Positions 1 to 8,664 of a DNA stretch of 17,845 nucleotides are shown here, one piece after another. Position 1 is the first letter of the stretch, and each line of letters begins with the position of its first letter. Both the position numbers and the translations under genes were made by a program. The notes below the pieces were generated by a model, which saw only the letters and a program-made list of their open reading frames with translations, did not search any database and was not told the origin of the DNA. The stretch comes from UBA4285 sp050944355 (lineage in GTDB: Bacteria > Bacillota > Clostridia > Lachnospirales > Lachnospiraceae), in NCBI GenBank assembly GCA_050944355.1, contig JBMNQX010000024.1, positions 1 through 17,845 on the forward strand, read 5' to 3'.

Positions 1-17
1 CAAAGATCTGATCTTTG
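1..17. repeat. Perfect 17-nt palindrome at the window edge
   Basis: The arms CAAAGATC and GATCTTTG flank one central T. As RNA it could fold as a 6-bp stem with a 5-nt loop. No T-run follows on the + strand, and the minus-strand side is cut off by the window edge. It may be an operator, or part of a terminator for a gene outside the window. Confidence 0.35.
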
Positions 18-57
18 CTGAATTCAAAATCCGCGGTAAATAGTAAAAAAAGCGTCA

Positions 58-86
58 TTGATTTAAGCATTTTCCTACGTTAGTAT
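58..86 (+). promoter_or_regulatory. Candidate sigma-A promoter for the RelA/SpoT-domain gene
   Basis: TTGATT at 58-63 and TAGTAT at 81-86 are separated by 17 bases. An overlapping TATAAA at 84-89 is an alternative -10 with a 20-base spacer. The surrounding sequence is AT-rich, and the start codon at 147 would leave a leader of about 50 bases. This is motif matching only. Confidence 0.4.
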
Positions 87-146
87 AAAATAAGTATGGG
101 ATAAGAGTGCGCTTTTGTGCTTCTTCCCGGCAGGAGGGGCAGCGTC

Positions 147-1169
147 ATGGTAAAACTCAATGATTATTTATACAGCGGCGACACGGTTCTGAAAATTCTG
201 CGCAATTATTCGCGGGATCTGAAGGAAAGCGCCAGACAGACGCACAATCATCTGGATATGGTTCACAGCAACTTTCTTCTGGAAGTGCTGGAACTGCTTG
301 AACACAACGAATTCCTGACGGCGCAGTCCCAGAAAATCCGTGAGTTCTATTACTACATGGCCGCCAAATATCCGTATCTTGCCTTTACGTTCAAAGGCAG
401 AATCAAGTCCCTGATCCGCATCGAAGAAAAGTTCAACGGCTATGTGGTGGAATATATCAGTGAATATCACAAGCGCACCGGCGGATATCCCAAAGTTTCG
501 GATGTGATCGCCCAGGTTCAGCGTTTTCATGACATCATCGCGTATCGGATCATACTCGCAATTCCGAAATGTCATGTCAGTTCGGAAGAAGAGCGGGGAA
601 AGAGAGAAATCCGGATTCTGTATGAGATCGCAAATGTTTTGCCTGAATTTCTGGAAGAGCGGGGATTTACGCCGCAGCTGACCGGCATCGAGCAGGATGA
701 AAAGTCTCCTCTCCTAGATGATTTCGTAAAGCCGTATTTCCGCGATTACGTGACAAATGTAAAAGACTACGGCTATCGTTCTCTTCATATAACGTTCTAC
801 GACAACAGCGCGCGCAGTTTCATTGAGATGCAGCTTCGCACGAAAGACATGGACGATGAGGCGGAGATCGGCATGGCCAATCACAAACTGTATGAACTCA
901 AGCAGGAATTTGAGCGCGGCCGGAGGGAGTCGGTTCCGCAGGGTGAGTCTTTGTATTTTGACGAGGCGTATGAGAGAATCAAAAGTCTGCAGGATCTCGA
1001 TCTCTCCCAGGTCGATGTCTGCATGTTCAAGGCGGTTGACAATCATCTGATGAATGACGGGTGTGGTCTGTTCCGCGGCCGTCTGATCACGCCGTTTGAG
1101 CATCTTTCGCGTTTTCAGAATGATTCCGGGCCGGATCTGAGCCCGGTCGGGCAGCCGGAAAGGGGATAA
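147..1169 (+). CDS. RelA/SpoT-domain (p)ppGpp synthetase-like protein, no HD hydrolase domain
   Basis: This 340-aa protein carries a RelA/SpoT nucleotidyltransferase domain, the fold that moves pyrophosphate from ATP to GDP/GTP to make (p)ppGpp. Visible motifs in order are the G-loop-like stretch GRIKSLIRIEEKF (R85, K87, K95), HDIIAYRII with D129, GYRSLHITF (Y210, H214) and IEMQLRTKDM with E227 and Q229, followed by AEIGMANHKLYE. These match the conserved synthetase positions, so catalysis looks possible. The first 80 residues are predicted helical and lack the HDxxED signature of Rel/SpoT hydrolases. No TGS or ACT domain follows, only about 90 residues ending in a polar tail. At 340 aa it is longer than typical small alarmone synthetases (roughly 200-250 aa). 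ATG 147 is preferred over GTG 117 because AGGAGG at 132-137 sits 9 bases upstream of it. The YhhN gene starts 4 bases after the stop. The exact product is inferred. Confidence 0.85.
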   Translation: MVKLNDYLYSGDTVLKILRNYSRDLKESARQTHNHLDMVHSNFLLEVLELLEHNEFLTAQSQKIREFYYYMAAKYPYLAFTFKGRIKSLIRIEEKFNGYVVEYISEYHKRTGGYPKVSDVIAQVQRFHDIIAYRIILAIPKCHVSSEEERGKREIRILYEIANVLPEFLEERGFTPQLTGIEQDEKSPLLDDFVKPYFRDYVTNVKDYGYRSLHITFYDNSARSFIEMQLRTKDMDDEAEIGMANHKLYELKQEFERGRRESVPQGESLYFDEAYERIKSLQDLDLSQVDVCMFKAVDNHLMNDGCGLFRGRLITPFEHLSRFQNDSGPDLSPVGQPERG

Positions 1170-1173
1170 ATGC

Positions 1174-1815
1174 ATGGAAATTCTGAGTGCCTGTATTCTT
1201 GGTTTGTATGCCGCGCTGTCTGTCTGGGATTCGTACGCGGCGGCCAGGGGCGGAAAACGCTGGGCCAAACCTCTTCTGATGCCGGTTTTGATCCTTTTCT
1301 GCCTGCTGTTTCGGCAGGCGCACGGATCCGAGTACAGTTTTCTGCTTCCGTTCGGCCTGATATGCGGGTGGCTCGGCGACGTCCTGCTGCTCCAGAAAGG
1401 AGATACGTTCTTTGCCGGGGGCCTCGCGTCGTTTCTCGTCGGACATCTGCTGTATGCGGCTTTGTTCCTGACAAGGTCGCAGGTTCAGCTGCCGGCGGCT
1501 GTGGTTATCACCGCCATTATATACGCGGCGGCTCTTGTGATTGTCGCTTCCAGACTGATACCGATGTCGCCAAAGAATCTGAAAATCCCGGTTGTCTGCT
1601 ATATGTCGGCCATCCTGTTTATGAGCTTTTCCGCATGCCTGTACATGATGAGCCGGCCGGCATTCGGCGCTCTGTCGTTTGCGGGGTCTGTTCTGTTTGT
1701 CATCTCTGACCTGGTTTTGTATATCGGTGTGCTCAAAGGGCGCGACGACGGCGCTCTGGTGATGGGGACGTACACGGCAGCGCAGCTTTTGATCGCGCTG
1801 GGAATAATTTTATAA
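1174..1815 (+). CDS. YhhN/TMEM86-family integral membrane protein (lysoplasmalogenase-like)
   Basis: This 213-aa, very hydrophobic protein has about seven or eight membrane segments. The family pattern is visible: KPLLMPVLILF near residues 32-42, then GLICGWLGDVLLLQKGDTFF with the conserved GD, then GLASFLVGHLLYAALF, and a later ISDLVLY carrying a second conserved Asp. Characterised members of the family (TMEM86B and bacterial homologues) hydrolyse the vinyl-ether bond of lysoplasmalogens. Many anaerobic clostridia make plasmalogens, so that role is plausible here but is inferred. The gene begins 4 bases after the RelA/SpoT-domain stop codon, so the two are probably co-transcribed. An overlapping ATG at 1170 opens a different frame with no family resemblance. 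The start at 1174 is preceded by a purine-rich GGAAAGGGG. Confidence 0.8.
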   Translation: MEILSACILGLYAALSVWDSYAAARGGKRWAKPLLMPVLILFCLLFRQAHGSEYSFLLPFGLICGWLGDVLLLQKGDTFFAGGLASFLVGHLLYAALFLTRSQVQLPAAVVITAIIYAAALVIVASRLIPMSPKNLKIPVVCYMSAILFMSFSACLYMMSRPAFGALSFAGSVLFVISDLVLYIGVLKGRDDGALVMGTYTAAQLLIALGIIL

Positions 1816-1837
1816 ATTTGTCCGGGAGGGTGAAGAT

Positions 1838-3007
1838 ATGGTTGATTTAAAAGAAATGCGAGAACAGTTTGTAAAACACTTTGGAGGGGAGCCGGACGGC
1901 CTGTATTTCGCGCCGGGGCGTGTGAACCTGATCGGCGAGCACACGGATTACAACGGCGGACATGTCTTTCCGTGCGCACTGACGCTCGGCATCTTCGGAA
2001 TGATCCGCCGCCGCAGCGACCGCAGACTGCGTTTCCTGTCGCTGAACTATCCAAAAGCGGGGCTGATCGAAAGTTCGCTCGACGATCTGAAGTACTCCAA
2101 AGCCGCTTCCTGGACAAATTATCCGAAGGGCGTTATCTGGGCCATGAGGCAGAAAAATGTCGAAATCCCGGACGGCTTTGATTTCCTGATACTGGGCGAT
2201 ATTCCGTCCGGTTCCGGGCTCTCTTCGTCGGCGGCGCTGGAAGTGCTGACAGGACTCGCCGTGCGCGACACGTTCGGTCTGGATTTTTCGATGGTGGATC
2301 TGGCGCTTCTCGGGCAGAAGACGGAAAATGATTTCTGCGGCCTTTCGAGCGGCATCATGGATCAGTTCGCCAGTGCGATGGGAAAGAAAGACAACGCCAT
2401 TTTTCTTGACACGGCGGTGCTGAAGTACGAATATGTGCCGCTTGTTCTGAAGAACGCGCAGATCGTGATCACGAACAGCAATGTGAAGCACAGTCTCGTG
2501 ACGTCAGCTTACAACGAACGCAGGCAGCAGTGCGCCGAGGCGCTTGCCCGGCTGCAGAAAAAGGCGGACATTAAGACGCTGGGAGACTTGAGCCCGGAAG
2601 AGTTCGAAAAGATCAAAGACTGCATCGGCGATCCGGTGCTCACCCGCCGCGCCAGGCATGCTGTGTATGAGAACCAGAGAACGATCGACGCCGTCTCACT
2701 GCTTCAGAACAATGACATCAAAGGTTTCGGAAAACTGATGAACGAGTCTCACGTCTCACTGCGCGATGACTATGAGACGTCGTGCCCGGAAACCGACGTA
2801 TTGGCTGAAATCGCGTGGAGCATTCCGGGAGTTTACGGTTCCCGCATCACGGGCGGCGGATTCGGCGGCTGCACGGTCTCTATCATAGACAATGACGCGA
2901 TTGATGCGTACCGCGGCAAGGTCGACGAAGTTTACGAAAAAAAGACAGGCCGGAAGGCTGATATCTACGTGGTTTCCGTCGGGGAAGGCGCCCACCGCGT
3001 GAGCTGA
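1838..3007 (+). CDS. galK: Galactokinase
   Basis: Phosphorylates alpha-D-galactose with ATP to galactose 1-phosphate, the first committed Leloir step, in the cytoplasm. The 389-aa length is normal for the family. The galactokinase signature GRVNLIGEHTDYNGG is at residues 27-41. The GHMP ATP-binding loop GSGLSSSAA is at 125-133, the catalytic Asp sits in GIMDQ (D175), and the third GHMP motif GGGFGG is at 339-344. GGGAGG at 1824-1829, 8 bases before the ATG, is a good ribosome binding site. The gene lies 22 bases after the YhhN gene with no terminator between, and galT follows 38 bases downstream, so it belongs to the same + strand unit. galE and a galactose transporter are not in the window. 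Confidence 0.97.
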   Translation: MVDLKEMREQFVKHFGGEPDGLYFAPGRVNLIGEHTDYNGGHVFPCALTLGIFGMIRRRSDRRLRFLSLNYPKAGLIESSLDDLKYSKAASWTNYPKGVIWAMRQKNVEIPDGFDFLILGDIPSGSGLSSSAALEVLTGLAVRDTFGLDFSMVDLALLGQKTENDFCGLSSGIMDQFASAMGKKDNAIFLDTAVLKYEYVPLVLKNAQIVITNSNVKHSLVTSAYNERRQQCAEALARLQKKADIKTLGDLSPEEFEKIKDCIGDPVLTRRARHAVYENQRTIDAVSLLQNNDIKGFGKLMNESHVSLRDDYETSCPETDVLAEIAWSIPGVYGSRITGGGFGGCTVSIIDNDAIDAYRGKVDEVYEKKTGRKADIYVVSVGEGAHRVS

Positions 3008-3045
3008 AGAAATGGATGAATCTATAAGAAAAGAGCAAATTAATC

Positions 3046-4611
3046 ATGACTGAAACAGAAGAAGGAATCAGGCGTCTTGTGAGTTATGGCCTTGGAACCG
3101 GTCTGATCGAAAAAGACGACGCGATGTATACGGCCAATCGGCTGCTCGACGTGTGCAAGTGCGAGCCGTCGCCGGCATTTACGGCATTTGACATCAGACC
3201 GGCGGAGGATACGTCGGATCTGGAAGAGATATTAAAAGGACTGCTTGACGACGCGGTGACGCGCGGTGTGTGCCAGGAGGGAACTGCGAGCCGTGATCTG
3301 TTTGACACACGGCTGATGAGCTGTCTGACTCCGCGGCCGTCTCTTGTGACAGAAAACTTCCGGGAAAAGTACAAAGAGAGCCCGGAGGCCGCAACCGACT
3401 ATTTCTACAGGCTTTCGCGCGACAGCGATTACATCCGCACGTACCGTGTGAAGAAGGACCTCAAATGGCAGACGGCGACAAAATACGGCGATCTGGATAT
3501 CACAATCAATCTTTCCAAACCGGAAAAAGACCCGAAGGCGATTGCGGCGGCTCTGAAGAGAAAAAGCGCGAGTTATCCGAAGTGCCTGCTATGCCCGGAA
3601 AATGAGGGATACGCCGGCCGCCTCGATCACCCGGCAAGGCAGACCATCCGCCTGATTCCGCTGACGCTGGGCGGCGAAGAGTGGTTTATGCAGTACAGCC
3701 CGTATGTGTATTACAACGAGCACTGCATCGTATTGTCCCGGAATCACACGCCGATGAAGATCGACCGGATGACATTTGTCAGGCTGTTCGAGTTTGTGAC
3801 AAAATTTCCGCACTATACCATCGGATCAAACGCGGATCTCCCGATCGTGGGCGGCTCGATTCTGACGCATGAGCATTTTCAGGGCGGACGGTACACATTT
3901 GCCATGGCAAAGGCCGGACTGCGAGAGCAGCTGACGTTTGAGGGCTTTGAAGACGTCAGCGCCGGAATCGTGAACTGGCCGATGTCCGTGATCCGCCTGG
4001 ACGGTAAAGATCCTGAGAGAATCACGGCTCTTGCGGACAAGATTCTTCTTTCGTGGCGCGGATATTCGGACGAGGCGGCCGAAATTCTCGCGTACACTGT
4101 GGAAGATGGACAAAAGACGCCGCACAACACGATCACACCGATCGCCCGCCGCAGAGGTGAGGAATATGAGCTGGATCTTGTTCTGCGCAACAACCGGACG
4201 ACGGAAGAGTATCCGCTCGGAATTTTCCACCCGCATCAGGAGCTGCACCACATCAAGAAGGAGAATATCGGGCTGATCGAGGTTATGGGACTTGCCGTCC
4301 TTCCGGCAAGACTCAAAGGCGAAATGTCGCTGGTCATGGACACGATTCTTTCCGGCGGCCGTGTCGCTGACAATCCGAAGATCGCGTCTCATGGCAAATG
4401 GGTGGACGATATCATCGGCAGACACCCGGAATTTGCCCCGGATAACGCTCCGTTTGCCGACGGGGCCAGAGAGAAGCTCAGAGAAATTCTGCGCGAAGAA
4501 ATCGGAATTGTATTTTCAAAGGTGCTTGAAGACGCCGGCGTTTATAAAGATACAGCCGAAGGACGGGAAAGTTTTAAAAAGTTTATAAAATTTGTGAACA
4601 ATGTTCAGTAG
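3046..4611 (+). CDS. galT: UDP-glucose--hexose-1-phosphate uridylyltransferase, class II
   Basis: Exchanges UMP between UDP-glucose and galactose 1-phosphate, giving UDP-galactose and glucose 1-phosphate, the Leloir step after GalK. At 521 aa it belongs to the long class-II family found in Firmicutes, not the approximately 350-aa E. coli type. The active-site HxHxQ motif appears as HEHFQGG with H275, H277 and Q279. A CLLC pair (C180, C183) precedes the conserved NEGYAGR stretch. The preceding sequence has only a weak purine-rich stretch (AAGAAAAGAG) about 12 bases from the ATG. An in-frame stop at 3025-3027 rules out any upstream start. It probably forms one transcript with galK. No terminator hairpin is visible directly after the stop. 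Confidence 0.96.
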   Translation: MTETEEGIRRLVSYGLGTGLIEKDDAMYTANRLLDVCKCEPSPAFTAFDIRPAEDTSDLEEILKGLLDDAVTRGVCQEGTASRDLFDTRLMSCLTPRPSLVTENFREKYKESPEAATDYFYRLSRDSDYIRTYRVKKDLKWQTATKYGDLDITINLSKPEKDPKAIAAALKRKSASYPKCLLCPENEGYAGRLDHPARQTIRLIPLTLGGEEWFMQYSPYVYYNEHCIVLSRNHTPMKIDRMTFVRLFEFVTKFPHYTIGSNADLPIVGGSILTHEHFQGGRYTFAMAKAGLREQLTFEGFEDVSAGIVNWPMSVIRLDGKDPERITALADKILLSWRGYSDEAAEILAYTVEDGQKTPHNTITPIARRRGEEYELDLVLRNNRTTEEYPLGIFHPHQELHHIKKENIGLIEVMGLAVLPARLKGEMSLVMDTILSGGRVADNPKIASHGKWVDDIIGRHPEFAPDNAPFADGAREKLREILREEIGIVFSKVLEDAGVYKDTAEGRESFKKFIKFVNNVQ

Positions 4612-4682
4612 TGGGGATGAAAATGCTTTCTGATAATGCTAGTATATAAACAATAATATTTTATCCGAAAGAAGGAATGGTT
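4612..4682 (+). promoter_or_regulatory. AT-rich spacer with possible promoter before the small helical-repeat gene
   Basis: The 71 bases after galT contain TATATAAA at 4643-4650 and further AT-rich sequence, but I see no matching -35 box. GAAGGA at 4671-4676 lies 6 bases before ATG 4683 and serves as the ribosome binding site. The gene could have its own weak promoter or be read through from galT. Confidence 0.3.
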
Positions 4683-5027
4683 ATGGGATTATTCGGTAGT
4701 AAGGATCCGGCCGAGAAGATGGCCAAGCTGGTGGCAAAACACAAGTTCACTGATCTGGACAAGTATATCCATGAAGACAAAGAGACTCAGCTGAAGCTTG
4801 CAAAAGCTTGCGCCGGTTCTTCCGACAACAGCTGTATCGACCTGATTTTCCGTCTCATGGATGCGGGCGATGACGATGTCAAGATCGAATGCTGCAACAG
4901 CCTGCAGAAGGTTGGCTCAGAACATGCTGTGACCTTCCTGCAGGAGTATCTTGCCAAGGCGCCGGAAGGAAGCGATCTGAGGAAGGCACTTGTAGATGCC
5001 ATTCAGGCCTGCCACAAAAACGGCTGA
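4683..5027 (+). CDS. Small HEAT-repeat-like helical protein
   Basis: A soluble 114-aa protein of unknown role. It is rich in amphipathic helices of the HEAT/Armadillo kind: a segment around residues 40-75 (ACAGSSDNSCIDLIFRLMD and then DDDVKIECCNSLQKVG) looks like successive helical pairs, and the DDxVKIECCNSLQKVGSEHA pattern resembles a HEAT repeat B helix. There is no signal peptide and no membrane segment. Such proteins usually act as protein-binding scaffolds, but nothing here names a partner. I start it at ATG 4683 rather than ATG 4677 because GAAGGA at 4671-4676 is 6 bases from the former and directly abuts the latter. It ends 25 bases before a strong intrinsic terminator, closing the transcription unit that starts near position 90. 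Confidence 0.75.
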   Translation: MGLFGSKDPAEKMAKLVAKHKFTDLDKYIHEDKETQLKLAKACAGSSDNSCIDLIFRLMDAGDDDVKIECCNSLQKVGSEHAVTFLQEYLAKAPEGSDLRKALVDAIQACHKNG

Positions 5028-5052
5028 TCAGACGGGAAGCTGAAAACAAATG

Positions 5053-5082
5053 GCCCGGAGTTGTAAGGACTCCGGGCTTTTT
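5053..5082 (+). terminator. Intrinsic terminator after the small helical-repeat gene
   Basis: GCCCGGAG (5053-5060) and CTCCGGGC (5070-5077) form a perfect 8-bp stem with a 9-base loop, followed by TTTTT. It separates the gal cluster from ilvBH. Confidence 0.9.
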
Positions 5083-5093
5083 GCGTCTTCAGC

Positions 5094-5123
5094 TTGTATT
5101 TGCCGTGCGTCTTGAAGTATCAT
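5094..5123 (+). promoter_or_regulatory. Candidate sigma-A promoter for ilvBH
   Basis: TTGTAT at 5094-5099 and TATCAT at 5118-5123 are 18 bases apart, directly after the previous terminator. Transcription would begin near 5130, leaving a leader of only about 25 bases. That leaves no room for a T-box or a leader-peptide attenuator. Confidence 0.45.
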
Positions 5124-5154
5124 ACTAAACAAGGGTACGAAGGGAGGACATGTT

Positions 5155-6777
5155 ATGAACGGCGCAGAAGCCATGGTGAGATGTCTTCAGGAAGAGGGCG
5201 TGACAACGATTTTCGGGATTCCGGGCGTCGCCATCGCACCGTTTTATGAGGCACTTTATAATCAGGACAGCATTCAGCATATTCTTGTGAGGCAGGAGCA
5301 GGCGGCCGGACACGCGGCGAGCGGCTATGCGAGAATTTCAAGAAGACCGGGCGTGTGTGTCACGTCATCGGGTCCCGGAGCGACCAATCTGATTACCGCT
5401 CTGGCCACAGCTTACGCGGACAGCATTCCGGTCATCGCAATAACCGGGCAGGTGAACAGCCAGCTGCTCGGGCGAGACGTCTTTCAGGAAGCGGATATGC
5501 GCGGCGCGACATCCAGCTTTGTCAAGTACAGTTATCTGGTGAAAGACGCCGACGACATTCCGAGGGTATTCAAAGAGGCATTTTACATCGCCAACACCGG
5601 GCGCAAGGGACCGGTCCTCATCGACATTCCCTGTGACGTTCAGTCAGATAAACTCGTAAAGCCGTTTAAGTATCCGGAATCCGTAGATATCCGCGGGTAC
5701 AAGCCGACTTCCAAAGGCAACAAATCGCAGATGGACAAGGTGATCGATACGATCAACAAGTCCAGGAAGCCGCTGATCTGTGCGGGCGGCGGCGTCATCC
5801 TGGGAAATGCGGAGCAGGAAATCCGCACATTCTGTGAGAAATTCCGGATTCCGCTCGTCAGCACGATGATGGGTATCGGCGTCATGCCGAAAAAACATCC
5901 GATGTATTTCGGCATGCTCGGCAACAACGGGAAGCCGTATGCAAACAGAGCAGTGAGCAGCGCCGATCTTCTGATCATCGTAGGCGCCCGCGTCGCAGAC
6001 CGCGCGGTTCCCAAGCCGGACGATCTGGAACAGCGCCTCAAGGTCATTCACATCGACGTCGATTCAGCCGAAATCGGCAAGAATCTGGGACCAACGATCC
6101 CTCTTGTAGGCGACGCAAAACTCATTTTTCAGGAACTTGTGAACGCGGATATTCACGTCGAGACCACGCAGTGGCTCAAAGACCTGGAAGATATGAAGCG
6201 CAGCACCGTCGACCACCGGGTGTTCAGCGAGAAGCTGGTAAACCCGATGACGCTCGTGACCACACTTTCCGAAAAAATGGATGACGACGCCATTTATGTC
6301 GCCGACGTCGGTCAGAACCAGCTCTGGTCGGCGGACAATTATATCATGAAAGAAGGCCGTTTCCTCACGACCGGCGGCATGGGTACGATGGGCTATTCAA
6401 TTCCCGCTTCGATCGGCGCGAAGCTTGCGGCTCCGGACAAACAGGTCGTGACGGTGGCCGGTGACGGGGCGTTTCAGATGTCGATGTACGAGCTCGCGAC
6501 AATAGCCGTCAACAAACTTCCGATGAAGATCATCGTCGTCAAGAACCGCTATCTCGGACTGGTCCGGGAACATCAGGAGAAAGTGTACCAGGGACACTAT
6601 TCCGGCGTTGCGCTCTACGATTATCCGAAGTACGACAGTCTGGCAAAGAGCTATGACATGGAATACTTCCATGTGGATTCCAATGAAGCTCTGCCGGACG
6701 CGATCGACAGATTCTTGGCCTGCCCGAAAGCGGCCCTGATGGTCTGCGACGTCGACAGCATGGACAAGACGAAATAA
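5155..6777 (+). CDS. ilvB: Acetolactate synthase (acetohydroxyacid synthase) large, catalytic subunit
   Basis: This ThDP-dependent enzyme condenses two pyruvates to 2-acetolactate, or pyruvate with 2-ketobutyrate to 2-aceto-2-hydroxybutyrate, the first common step of branched-chain amino acid synthesis. The 540-aa protein has the usual three domains. In the N-terminal pyrimidine-binding domain, the catalytic Glu is E48 in RQEQAAGHAASGYAR. A central FAD-binding-type domain includes GARVADRAV. The C-terminal ThDP/Mg domain has GDG at 436-438 and N464 about 25 residues later. The following NRYLGLVREHQE resembles the E. coli IlvI segment, with His at the position often held by the herbicide-site Trp. 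GGGAGG at 5142-5147 is 7 bases before the ATG. The paired regulatory subunit follows after 13 bases, which supports the biosynthetic rather than the catabolic (AlsS) type. ilvC and ilvD are not in the window. Confidence 0.93.
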   Translation: MNGAEAMVRCLQEEGVTTIFGIPGVAIAPFYEALYNQDSIQHILVRQEQAAGHAASGYARISRRPGVCVTSSGPGATNLITALATAYADSIPVIAITGQVNSQLLGRDVFQEADMRGATSSFVKYSYLVKDADDIPRVFKEAFYIANTGRKGPVLIDIPCDVQSDKLVKPFKYPESVDIRGYKPTSKGNKSQMDKVIDTINKSRKPLICAGGGVILGNAEQEIRTFCEKFRIPLVSTMMGIGVMPKKHPMYFGMLGNNGKPYANRAVSSADLLIIVGARVADRAVPKPDDLEQRLKVIHIDVDSAEIGKNLGPTIPLVGDAKLIFQELVNADIHVETTQWLKDLEDMKRSTVDHRVFSEKLVNPMTLVTTLSEKMDDDAIYVADVGQNQLWSADNYIMKEGRFLTTGGMGTMGYSIPASIGAKLAAPDKQVVTVAGDGAFQMSMYELATIAVNKLPMKIIVVKNRYLGLVREHQEKVYQGHYSGVALYDYPKYDSLAKSYDMEYFHVDSNEALPDAIDRFLACPKAALMVCDVDSMDKTK

Positions 6778-6790
6778 AAGGAGGCGCTGT

Positions 6791-7264
6791 ATGAGAGGAA
6801 TTTTTTCAGTACTCGTGGAAAATAAAGACGGCGTTCTTTCCGCGATTTCGGGTCTGTTCGCTCGCCGCGGCTTTAACATCGATTCACTCGCCGTGGGGAC
6901 GACGGACAAAAAAGACATTTCCAGCATGACGATTGTCTCAACCGGAGACGAGCGGACGATCTCGCAGATCGAAAAACAGCTGAACAAGAAAGTGGATGTC
7001 ATCAAAGTGCGCCGCCTGGATGAGACCAAGACAGTAGAGCTTGAGATGCTTCTGATCAAAGTTTCGTATTCGGCGACGAACCGCGCGGCTCTCATCGAAC
7101 TCTGTTCTGTCATGGGCGCCAAAATCATGCATGTCTCTCCGAAATACATGATCATCGAAATGGCGTCAGATCCTGAATCGGTGGAAGACTTTATTATGCT
7201 CTGCAAGCCGTTCGGAATTCTGGAGACGCAGAGAACCGGGACGATCGCAATGGCGAAAAAGTGA
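6791..7264 (+). CDS. ilvH: Acetolactate synthase small, regulatory subunit
   Basis: The regulatory partner of IlvB: its N-terminal ACT domain binds valine in characterised homologues and mediates feedback inhibition while also activating the catalytic subunit. The 157-aa length is typical of IlvH/IlvN. The ACT opening IFSVLVENKDGVLSAISGLF (residues 4-23) and RRGFNIDSLAVG are clear. The second half matches the C-terminal ALS small-subunit domain, including LLIKVSYSATNRAAL and the ending TGTIAMAK. AGGAGG at 6779-6784 lies 6 bases before the ATG, and the gap to ilvB is 13 bases, so the two are translated from one mRNA at matching levels. The symbol ilvN would be equally valid. Confidence 0.94.
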   Translation: MRGIFSVLVENKDGVLSAISGLFARRGFNIDSLAVGTTDKKDISSMTIVSTGDERTISQIEKQLNKKVDVIKVRRLDETKTVELEMLLIKVSYSATNRAALIELCSVMGAKIMHVSPKYMIIEMASDPESVEDFIMLCKPFGILETQRTGTIAMAKK

Positions 7265-7287
7265 TAAAGAAAATAAATGAATGAAAG

Positions 7288-7321
7288 AAAAAGGGCTGTT
7301 CATTAATGAACAGCCTTTTTT
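7288..7321. terminator. Bidirectional intrinsic terminator between ilvH and thiC
   Basis: Positions 7294-7315 form a perfect 22-nt palindrome with arms GGCTGTTCATT and AATGAACAGCC. TTTTTT follows on the + strand (7316-7321). AAAAAG precedes it (7288-7293), giving CTTTTT on the minus strand. It therefore has a T-tail for both converging genes. Confidence 0.93.
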
Positions 7322-7350
7322 GCTTTTGTATTTAACGCTTCTCGCGGCAG

Positions 7351-8664
<1,314 letters not shown>

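Noticed and set aside
1170..1709. 179-aa open frame starting at ATG 1170
   Set aside because: It is out of frame with the YhhN protein that begins at 1174, whose motifs are clear, and it lacks any recognisable domain.
79..4650. Shared TAGTATA element before the RelA/SpoT-domain gene and before the small helical-repeat gene
   Set aside because: Both are AT-rich -10-like sequences, but the flanking bases do not align at a constant distance, so there is no evidence of a common regulator.
6397..7206. 269-aa open frame on the minus strand across ilvB and ilvH
   Set aside because: It overlaps two well-supported genes and has no recognisable motif or ribosome site.
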